From Draconibacterium orientale (lineage in GTDB: Bacteria; Bacteroidota; Bacteroidia; Bacteroidales; JAADGE01): 6,929 nucleotides of DNA. Made by a program: the position numbers and the translations under genes. The stretch covers positions 1 to 6,929 of the forward strand of contig DYSM01000155.1 of the NCBI GenBank assembly GCA_020718265.1. The letters run 5' to 3'. Of this stretch, positions 1 through 6,000 are shown piece by piece (the stretch's first letter is position 1; the number at the start of each line of letters is the position of its first letter). The notes beneath the pieces were generated by a model. It saw nothing but the letters and a program-made list of their open reading frames with translations, was not told where the DNA came from and ran no database searches.

Positions 1-31
1 CGGGTGTTTCTGTTTTTTTGTATGATATTTC

Positions 32-61
32 AAAAAAAACTGCTCGCTTATGTGCGGGCAG
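32..61 (-). terminator. Intrinsic terminator after the greA-HIT pair
   Basis: Positions 40-47 (CTGCTCGC) and 54-61 (GCGGGCAG) form an 8-bp hairpin with a 6-nt loop. Read on the minus strand it is followed by eight T (39-32), the expected form of an intrinsic terminator about 25 nt beyond the HIT stop codon. On the minus-strand RNA one pair is an A-C mismatch. On the plus-strand RNA the same pair is a G-U wobble and a shorter T-rich run follows, so it may also act on transcription arriving from the left. Confidence 0.65.
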
Positions 62-85
62 AATTTTTATTTATCGAACTAAATT

Positions 86-481
86 TTAGCCTAACTGAGC
101 TTTTATCTTTTCAACAGTTACAGAAAATTCCTCCGCTGTAAATTTCAACTTTGGACTTGTGATACACATCTGGGTTTCCGAGCGAAACGGTATGAGATGG
201 ATGTGCGTATGACGTACTTCCGTACCGATAACTAAAACGCCTACACGTTTGCATTCAATAGCTTTATCGAGTGCTTTTGCGATATGTTTGGCATAAACCA
301 TAAGCTCGGCAAGGGTATCATCTTCCAAGTCGAAAATGTAATCGTTTTCAAGTTTCGGAATCACAAGTGTGTGCCCTTCGGCTAACGGGTTTACATCCAA
401 AAAAGCCATGAATTTATCATTCTCGGCAATTTTATGTGCGGGAATTTCGCCGCTGATTATTTTTGAAAATACTGTTGCCAT
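86..481 (-). CDS. HIT-family (histidine triad) nucleotide-binding protein
   Basis: This 131-aa cytoplasmic protein belongs to the HIT superfamily, whose Hint branch hydrolyses nucleoside phosphoramidates and related AMP conjugates; the physiological substrate in bacteria is usually unclear. The signature is HTHIHLIP at residues 91-98, in which the middle histidine, H93, should be the nucleophile that becomes adenylylated. The upstream FLDVNPLAEGHTLVIPK (27-43) is the usual Hint core, with H37 in the place of the fourth conserved histidine. The segment GTEVRH just before the triad replaces the GQSVxH of the classical Hint proteins, which I recall as common in Bacteroidota members. The length is normal. 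I chose the ATG at 481 because MATVFSKIISGEIPA is the standard N-terminus of the family; a start at 511 would add ten unrelated residues and overlap greA. The start lies 1 nt after the greA stop, so the two genes are almost certainly cotranscribed and probably translationally coupled. Confidence 0.93.
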   Translation of the reverse strand: MATVFSKIISGEIPAHKIAENDKFMAFLDVNPLAEGHTLVIPKLENDYIFDLEDDTLAELMVYAKHIAKALDKAIECKRVGVLVIGTEVRHTHIHLIPFRSETQMCITSPKLKFTAEEFSVTVEKIKAQLG

Positions 482-482
482 A

Positions 483-959
483 CTATTCGAATGTAATATC
501 GAGAATTTCAAACTGAAGTTTGCCTGCAGGCACGTTTACCGTAACGGTTGCGCCTTTTTTGTGCCCCATGAGACCTTTTGCAATAGGCGTTTCGACCGAA
601 ATTTTCATTTTTTTGAAATCAGCTTCGCGCTCCGGTACAATGGTGTATTGTAATAACGCATTGGTTTTAAGGTTGCGCAAATGCACGGTGTTCATCATTT
701 GAACGCTGGATGTGTCAATTTTGCTCTCATCCACCAAACGTGCGCTGCGTAAAATGGCGTTTAGTTCGGAAATTTTCATTTCCAACATGCCTTGAGCTTC
801 TTTGGCGGCATCGTATTCGGCATTTTCGGACAGGTCTCCCTTGTCTCGTGCTTCGGCAATCTGCTTGGAAATGCGTGGGCGTTCAATAGTTTCTAACTGA
901 TAGATTTCTGCTTTGAGTTTATCAAAGCCGTCGCGTGTTAAGTATGTTACGTTCGACAT
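483..959 (-). CDS. greA: Transcription elongation factor GreA
   Basis: GreA enters the secondary channel of RNA polymerase and stimulates cleavage of backtracked RNA, which rescues arrested complexes. The protein is 158 aa, the same length as the E. coli protein. Residues 1-75 form the N-terminal coiled-coil hairpin. At its tip is GDLSENAEYDAAKEAQ (41-56), with the two acidic residues D42 and E45 that coordinate the catalytic magnesium in the E. coli protein (D41 and E44 there). Residues from about 84 form the C-terminal FKBP-like domain, ending in the typical TPIAKGLMGHKKGATV (124-139) and a closing beta strand. All key residues are present, so it should be active. The ATG at 959 has no Shine-Dalgarno sequence, which is normal in Bacteroidota. 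The 3' end abuts the HIT gene. The 5' leader contains a terminator-like hairpin (1054-1013) downstream of a promoter-like site, which suggests regulation by attenuation. Confidence 0.97.
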   Translation of the reverse strand: MSNVTYLTRDGFDKLKAEIYQLETIERPRISKQIAEARDKGDLSENAEYDAAKEAQGMLEMKISELNAILRSARLVDESKIDTSSVQMMNTVHLRNLKTNALLQYTIVPEREADFKKMKISVETPIAKGLMGHKKGATVTVNVPAGKLQFEILDITFE

Positions 960-1012
960 AACTGAATTTGATTAAAAAATTTGTCGCTTTGTTGCGTTTT
1001 TTTGGTGATACT

Positions 1013-1054
1013 AAAAAAAAGAGAATCTCGACGGGCACAGCGAATCGAGACTCT
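1013..1054 (-). terminator. Terminator-type hairpin in the greA leader (possible attenuator)
   Basis: On the minus strand AGAGTCTCGA (1054-1045) and TCGAGATTCT (1031-1022) pair as a continuous 10-bp stem with one G-U pair and a 13-nt loop. One C and then eight T (1020-1013) follow directly. This is a well-formed intrinsic terminator. It lies between the end of the 113-aa gene (1104) and the greA start (959). It may end the upstream unit. Because the best promoter-like site (1100-1069) lies upstream of it, the hairpin would also fall inside the greA 5' leader, where it would produce a roughly 50-nt RNA and limit read-through into greA. Confidence 0.7.
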
Positions 1055-1068
1055 TCAAATTTTGACGG

Positions 1069-1100
1069 CAAATATAGGTATAAAAACAATATCTGTCAAG
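1069..1100 (-). promoter_or_regulatory. Bacteroidota-type promoter for greA
   Basis: The minus strand carries CTTG (1100-1097), a 20-nt spacer and TATATTTG (1076-1069), a perfect match to the -7 consensus TAnnTTTG of the Bacteroidota primary sigma factor, with a -33 TTG at acceptable spacing. It starts immediately after the stop codon of the 113-aa gene. The predicted transcription start is near 1061-1065, giving greA an untranslated leader of about 100 nt. The assignment rests on consensus matching alone. Confidence 0.6.
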
Positions 1101-1103
1101 TAT

Positions 1104-1445
1104 TTAGTGCGATTTTTTCTTTCGTTGTAAAATTGTGCTGCCAAGCATAGCTTGTTTTACATCGAACTGTTCATTTTTTTCTTCATGTTCGGGCGCGTGG
1201 ACTTCATTATGTATTTGATGCTCAACCTGTTCATTATGTACAGGCTGTAAGTTGTGTTCGGGTTCGGCGTGATGTTCTTGCGGTTTTTCGGTGATATTCC
1301 CGAGCATGGAATCGAAGTCTGTCAGACGTTTTTTTTCAACACCCGATGTGTACGACGGACGCTTAACTTCTTTTTTATTTGTAAAAAAAAGCCACGCAAC
1401 AAAAGAAAAAATAGCGGCAGTAGCTATGCTTAATGAAATATACAT
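1104..1445 (-). CDS. Small single-pass membrane protein with a His/Glu-rich region, function unknown
   Basis: I do not recognise a named family for this 113-aa protein. Residues 3-22 (ISLSIATAAIFSFVAWLFFT) form one hydrophobic helix, followed at once by NKKEVKR; by the positive-inside rule this places the N-terminus outside and the rest in the cytoplasm. Residues 57-93 are strongly polar, with eight histidines (58, 59, 64, 70, 76, 79, 83, 87) interspersed with many glutamates, including the imperfect repeat VHNEQVEHQ and IHNEVHAPE. The C-terminus FDVKQAMLGSTILQRKKK (94-111) looks like a short amphipathic helix with a basic end and may be the conserved functional part. The gene follows the 359-aa gene after 53 nt on the same strand and is probably cotranscribed with it. 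The His/Glu region could bind divalent metal, but no structured metal site is evident and low-complexity drift would look the same. The ATG at 1445 is the start that gives the complete helix. Confidence 0.75.
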   Translation of the reverse strand: MYISLSIATAAIFSFVAWLFFTNKKEVKRPSYTSGVEKKRLTDFDSMLGNITEKPQEHHAEPEHNLQPVHNEQVEHQIHNEVHAPEHEEKNEQFDVKQAMLGSTILQRKKKSH

Positions 1446-1498
1446 GTATTTAATTTTCTGCGATTGTTTTGAAACTTATTGAACTGATTCTAAAAATA

Positions 1499-2578
1499 TT
1501 ACGACTTTCGTTTATTTTTTTCGATGCGTTTTTTCGTGTCTTTTTCCTGTTTACGCATTTGTTTGTCGTCGCGCTCTTTGTTTACGTGGGTGTCTCGTTT
1601 TTTATTTTTCTCGCGATGTTCGTCAATACGAGCTCGTGTCGGGTCGTCTTGAATGGCGTAGGCACGTTCGCGACGAAGTTTTTGAATTTTTTCCGAAAGT
1701 TTGATTTGCTTCTGCTGTGCGCGCTCATAATCAGCAAGTTCAGCTCCTCGCAAACGCATATTTGTGCCCTTGGCTAAGGCTTTCTTTTCGTTTTCGGTAA
1801 GTTCGTATTTTTTATAAAGTTGTTCTTCTTTTTTTGCATATTTTCGTAAAACTTTTTGCTTTCGCAAGGCTTCTTTTTTGTTTTCGTATTCAGTGCGTTC
1901 TTTCAAAAACTTCATTTTTTCCTCTTTCGACAACAAACTGTCCACCTGTCCTTCAACTTTCTTTTCGTATTTGAACATCGTTTTTCGGCGTTTGTAGTCG
2001 TTTTCCGAAAGCATATAGTGCAAGCGTGCATCTTTACGTCCGATAGTTTTCAGTACATCAACTTCCGTGCGCGAAAGCGTATCCGATTCCGGCTTGCCTG
2101 CCATGCGCTCATCGTAAATTTTTGTAGCTTTTTCAAATACTTTCTTTTCCTGTCCGGAATATATTTCTTCAGAAATCTGCGCAGAATCAAACTCATGACA
2201 ATCTTTGAAATATTTTTCTTTGTCATCCAAAGTCATTTCGCGCCACTCACGTTTCGACGGTTTTTCGGGCGCTTTTGCTTTCTTTGCTTTTTTATCTTTC
2301 TTTTTAAAAAGCTTAAATTTCTTTTTGTTTTGGGTAGAATCCACAGCCGCACTGTCGGATGCCAAACTGTCCGATGTAAGACTGTCTGTTTGTAAATTCA
2401 AGGAATCTTTCCTGAATTTGAACAACTTAAAGCGTTTACGTTCCTTTTTTACTTCTGTTTCAGTGCTGTCAGACGGAATGGAATCCGTTTCCTGAGCAAA
2501 TAGATTTTGCGACAGGAACGAAAAAAGTGTTAATATTGCGAGCAGAAACAGCGTTTTTTTTATCACGTTCTTTTGCAT
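1499..2578 (-). CDS. Secreted Lys-rich coiled-coil protein with DS-rich repeat, function unknown
   Basis: I cannot assign a family to this 359-aa protein. Residues 1-28 are a clear signal peptide: basic QKNVIKK, a hydrophobic core, and a likely cleavage after NLFA-28 before QETDS. The mature protein begins with an acidic, Ser/Asp-rich segment (30-82). Two copies of a basic FKLFK motif (50-54 and 88-92) bracket four DSxxx pentads (65-84). A Lys/Ala stretch follows (93-104). From about 110 to the end the sequence is highly charged and predicted to be mostly helical, with probable coiled coil at about 200-310 and a very basic tail (313-359). Ten D-S/T-[AILMVT] triplets match the Bacteroidota O-glycosylation sequon. 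The protein is probably periplasmic or attached to the envelope; there is no lipobox and no T9SS sorting end. I chose the ATG at 2578 because it begins the signal peptide; a TTG at 2602 would add eight residues and overlap the divergent gene. The 113-aa gene follows on the same strand. Confidence 0.85.
   Translation of the reverse strand: MQKNVIKKTLFLLAILTLFSFLSQNLFAQETDSIPSDSTETEVKKERKRFKLFKFRKDSLNLQTDSLTSDSLASDSAAVDSTQNKKKFKLFKKKDKKAKKAKAPEKPSKREWREMTLDDKEKYFKDCHEFDSAQISEEIYSGQEKKVFEKATKIYDERMAGKPESDTLSRTEVDVLKTIGRKDARLHYMLSENDYKRRKTMFKYEKKVEGQVDSLLSKEEKMKFLKERTEYENKKEALRKQKVLRKYAKKEEQLYKKYELTENEKKALAKGTNMRLRGAELADYERAQQKQIKLSEKIQKLRRERAYAIQDDPTRARIDEHREKNKKRDTHVNKERDDKQMRKQEKDTKKRIEKNKRKS
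2327..2386 (-). repeat. 15-bp tandem repeat encoding DSxxx pentads
   Basis: Within the 359-aa gene, three 15-bp units (2386-2342 on the minus strand) read GACAGTCTTACATCG, GACAGTTTGGCATCC and GACAGTGCGGCTGTG, followed by a diverged fourth unit beginning GATTCT. They encode DSLTS, DSLAS, DSAAV and DSTQN, so an Asp-Ser pair recurs exactly every five residues. The shared GACAGT and the diverged remainder suggest an old duplication kept under selection for the Asp-Ser spacing, or simply low-complexity expansion. Confidence 0.7.
2506..2538 (+). promoter_or_regulatory. Possible promoter for the Rieske-like lipoprotein gene
   Basis: The plus strand has TTTG (2506-2509), a 21-nt spacer and TAATATTG (2531-2538), one mismatch from the -7 consensus TAnnTTTG. 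The site lies inside the signal-peptide coding region of the divergent 359-aa gene and would give a leader of roughly 40 nt before the ATG at 2585. The match is imperfect and the DNA is AT-rich, so chance occurrence is quite possible. Confidence 0.3.
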
Positions 2579-2584
2579 TTTTTT

Positions 2585-3016
2585 ATGAAAACAAAAATAC
2601 AATTCATTTTCGGATTTTCAATCCTGTCGGCGTTCTTTTTTTCGTGCGGATACGAACAACCCGATATTCCCGCCGTTCCGGTGGACATTTCACTCAACTT
2701 GAGTGACCCGCAATTTTATGAGCTGAAATCAGCCGGAAATTTTGTGTACATAACGGGCGGCGTGAGCGGAATTATTGTGTACAGAAAAAGTTTTGACGAA
2801 TTTATTGCTTACGAACGCCTATGTCCGCACGACCCCGACTGCGGCAGAGTATTTGTGGACGAAGATGTTTTTTTTGCTGAAGATACGGTTTGTTGCGCAT
2901 CGCAATTTTCACTCGATGTGGACGGTGCTGTGGTCAGCGGTCCGTCGAAGTTTCCTTTGCGCATGTATCAAGCTGTGTTTTATTCTAATCAAAACGTGTT
3001 GAAAATTCAAAATTGA
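2585..3016 (+). CDS. Rieske-like lipoprotein with degenerate cluster ligands
   Basis: This 143-aa protein has a lipoprotein signal peptide ending in AFFFSC, with C21 as the probable lipidated cysteine; the residue at -3 is Phe rather than the usual Leu, which Bacteroidota lipoboxes tolerate. The mature part resembles the small Rieske-domain lipoproteins of this phylum: a beta-rich N-terminal half (IIVYRKSFDEFIAYE, 63-77), a first ligand box at CPHDPDC (80-86), a second box region at TVCCASQF (101-108), then DGAVVSGPSKFPLRMY (113-128) matching the usual DGxxxxGPAxxxL run. A true Rieske protein has CxH in box 1 and CxxH in box 2. Here box 1 has C80 and H82, but box 2 aligns as T101xxC104, so a standard [2Fe-2S] cluster is doubtful. 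It may be an electron carrier with altered ligands or only a structural relic. The ATG at 2585 begins the signal peptide; a TTG at 2573 is unlikely. It diverges from the 359-aa gene. Confidence 0.82.
   Translation: MKTKIQFIFGFSILSAFFFSCGYEQPDIPAVPVDISLNLSDPQFYELKSAGNFVYITGGVSGIIVYRKSFDEFIAYERLCPHDPDCGRVFVDEDVFFAEDTVCCASQFSLDVDGAVVSGPSKFPLRMYQAVFYSNQNVLKIQN
2592..2621 (-). promoter_or_regulatory. Possible promoter for the 359-aa secreted protein gene
   Basis: On the minus strand TTG (2621-2619), a 19-nt spacer and TATTTTTG (2599-2592) match the Bacteroidota -33 and -7 consensus exactly. The site is inside the first codons of the divergent lipoprotein gene. Transcription would begin around 2585-2588, leaving only about 7-10 nt before the ATG at 2578, which is close to leaderless. 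AT-rich sequence raises the chance of a fortuitous match. Confidence 0.4.
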
Positions 3017-3021
3017 TAAAA

Positions 3022-3064
3022 AAAACGCAGTCTAAAAATTCATTCAGACTGCGTTTATTTTTTT
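3022..3064. terminator. Bidirectional intrinsic terminator between convergent genes
   Basis: AAACGCAGTCT (3023-3033) and AGACTGCGTTT (3046-3056) form a perfect 11-bp stem with a 12-nt loop. On the plus strand it is followed by A and then seven T (3058-3064), starting 6 nt after the lipoprotein stop codon. On the minus strand the stem runs into a T-tract (the A-run at 3018-3025) about 20-60 nt after the stop of the large glycosyltransferase gene. It should end both convergent transcripts. Confidence 0.87.
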
Positions 3065-3074
3065 GAAGATATGT

Positions 3075-6000
3075 TTATTTTTCCGTCGGTGCGCTTCCGC
3101 TTTCTTCTACCAAGTAGAGATACAATCCTACAATTTGGCGTTGTGCTTCGGGCAAAGTGTTTACCCATGAGTAGAATACGCGTTCGTCGCCGGTAAGACT
3201 TGCTGCATCCTGAACGATTTTTTGCATTTGAGTTTCAGCCATCAATTCTTGAATCAATTTTGCCTTTAATTCGGTTTGTTTTCCGCGTTCGAGCGTGCTG
3301 AATGTTTCTTGAATTAAAGCAATGGTTCTGCCGACATCTTGTCCCAAACCATTCAAGTGATTGTCGTTCAATGCGTAATAATACGTCAGTTCTTCGTGCA
3401 AGTTATTGAATGTAGTTTGCAAAACGGCGTTTCCTTTTTCGGATTTACCGACGGCGTAATAAATTTCGCCGAGTTGCAAATCGTAATATCCCCAAGCTGC
3501 CAATTCGTTGCTGAACAATTTTGTGGCTTTATCCAGTACAGATTCTGCTTTTTCGTATTTTTTTTCGTCGGCAAGTTGTTGTGCCAAACGTTTAAATACG
3601 CTTTTGAAATTCATCAGGAATCGACGATTGTTTTCATCCATGTAAATATTTTCCGGATTTTTATCCAAGCCGCCCCAAACGAATTTGTTCATTACATTTT
3701 CGTAAAGAATGTCGGAATTTACGCGTCCGTCTTCGCCAAATGCCGCCGAATTGTTCTTTATCGGCACAAGTTTATAGGCTAAACCTTCGAGTTGGAAATA
3801 CGGTTCGAGATTCAAGAAATTGCTGTTCGGAACGGTTGTCGCAAAGTAAACCGGGCGTTCCCAACCGTTTGTGGCAATTAAATCAAGAACCATCAAATGA
3901 TTTTTGCGAATATTGCTGACTGACATATTCCAAACGATGTTGCTGACAATTTTAGCTTCGTCATCTTTAGCGACTACGCCGTATTTTTTCACTTCTGAAT
4001 GACTAACGGGAATCACAATTTTGGTCGTCGGCATATAATTTACGGTTTTTCCGTCTTGTAACGGCACTTTGTAATCTTCATCGTCCGATGCGATATGTGC
4101 CATAAGCGTTTTAAGCGGAATTGGTAAATCAGCAATTTTGCGTACAAGAGCTTCAAATTTTTGAGAAAAAACTTTAGCTTGTTCTGCATTGTATGTCAGC
4201 GCATTGGTTTCAATAAATTTCGGCTCGGAAAGTTTTGCCGAAAGTCCGTAAATATCTTGCGGACCTACTTTTGTGTAACCTTTTGCAAGTGTTTCACTTT
4301 CTTTCGGATATTTTGTTGCAAAATTGCTTCCTGCCAAAAATGTCATGTATTCGTTGTAAAGCGTTTCGTATTCTTGCTTTATTGCACTGCCTCCGGCATC
4401 AAATTTTTCGCGCAGATAAATATTCGGATTTTCGTAACGGTAAATAATATCGCGTTGTCCGAGGTCGTATTGGGCAGGCGTGAGCGTGAAGTCAATCGGT
4501 GCAGATTCATAAGCGCGTTTTCGCATTTGGTTGATATACCATTCTGTGTTAAAGTAACTTAGATTGATAACGCGAACGTCTGTTCGGTATCCTTCCACTT
4601 CTTGGATGTACCAAAGCGGGAAGGTGTCGTTGTCGCCGTTAGTGAAAATGACAGCATTTTTGTCGCACGAGTTCAAATAATTTTTCGCATAATCGCTTGC
4701 TGTATAGCGATTTGAACGATCATGGTCATCCCAATTTTCAGCAGCCAAAATAATCGGTGCCGACATTCCGAGCATAAATGCCAAACCGGAACCTGCAATT
4801 TTCGGCATAAACTTGTCAAACAAACCGACAAGTCCTGCGACTCCGAATCCGATGAAGATTGAAAAGACATAAAACGATCCGGCGTAAGCATAATCGCGTT
4901 CGCGCGGTTGGTATGGCGGCTGATTTAGGTAAAACACAATTGCCAAACCTGTAAAAAAGAAAAATAACATCACAACCCAAAAATAATCAAGCGCAACTTT
5001 ATCTCGCGAAAGCATAAATATCATACCTAAAATACCGAGAATGAGCGGAATAAAGTAATATTTGTTTCTGCCCGGATTATTTTTTAAGTCGGTCGGGAGT
5101 TTATCTTGGTCGCCCAAACGCGCTTCATCTATGAAATTAATTCCGCTAATCCAGTTTCCGTCGCGCACGCCGCCGTTTCCTTGTATGTCGTTTTGTCGTC
5201 CCACAAAATTCCACATGAAGTAGCGCATATACATGTAATTCACTTGATAAGAGAAAAAATAGCGCAGATTTTCGCCAATTGTCGGCGGGCGTTTTGGCAT
5301 ACTTTCGGAATCGGCAAAAAACGGACCTCGGTCGTATTGAACGTTTCCGTATCTGTCAGTCATGGCTTTGCCTTCTTCGTCTTTTTTTGGATAAAAGAAG
5401 TCGTTTTCCGAGGTTCCTGTCCAAGACATGTAGCCTTCAATATGGTCGGGACCTTCTTGGTCGCTGTACATACGCGGAAAGAATGTTGTGTATGCCGGAT
5501 CGAATTCTCGTTCGATTTTATAATCAGCAATCTCATATCTGTCGCCGCGTTGCGTGTATTCGGGTTTGCCTTCCTCGTAACTTACAATCGGCGCATTAAA
5601 ATATTGTCCGGTCATCAGCGGTCTGTCGCCGTATTGTTCGCGATTCAGATATGCCAGCAGGGAGAAAACATCATCGGGGCGGTTTTGGTTCATCGGCGTG
5701 TCTGCTTCGGAACGAATCGGAATGATTGCAAACGAAGAATAACCGATTAAAATAACAAGCATTCCGGCGAACGCTGTGTTCAGCACAGGCATTTGTTTCT
5801 TTAAGGTAAAATATACTCCAAACGCTAATGCACCACCGAGTAAGAATAAAAATACTAAAAATCCGACAAAAAACGGCATTCCGAGTGAATTTGCAAATAG
5901 CAATTCGAAACTTGAACCGAACATCACAACACCTTGTATAATGCCATACATCACAAACGCCAAAAGTCCGATTGAGATGAGTGCTGCCCAAAGTATTCCT

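Noticed and set aside
482..511. A longer start for the HIT protein at 511.
   Set aside because: It would add MKFSILHSNS, which is not part of the family N-terminus and is encoded inside greA; the ATG at 481 fits both the family and the gene junction.
968..1150. 60-codon plus-strand frame across the greA upstream region.
   Set aside because: It runs through the promoter-like site and the terminator hairpin, overlaps the end of the 113-aa gene in antisense and has no protein-like features beyond a few hydrophobic residues.
1446..1498. TAAGTTTC as a separate promoter for the 113-aa gene.
   Set aside because: One mismatch in AT-rich DNA with no convincing -33 box; cotranscription with the 359-aa gene across 53 nt is simpler.
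1856..2395. 179-codon plus-strand frame rich in Phe.
   Set aside because: It is the complement of Lys/Glu-rich coding sequence, where AAA and GAA codons read as TTT and TTC. It has no sensible start or family features.
2579..2602. TTG start for the secreted protein at 2602.
   Set aside because: It would place MYFCFHKK before a complete signal peptide and overlap the divergent lipoprotein start.
5106..5750. 214-codon plus-strand open frame.
   Set aside because: It is wholly antisense to the DUF2723 gene, whose conserved motifs leave no doubt about the coding strand; the frame is open by chance of codon usage.
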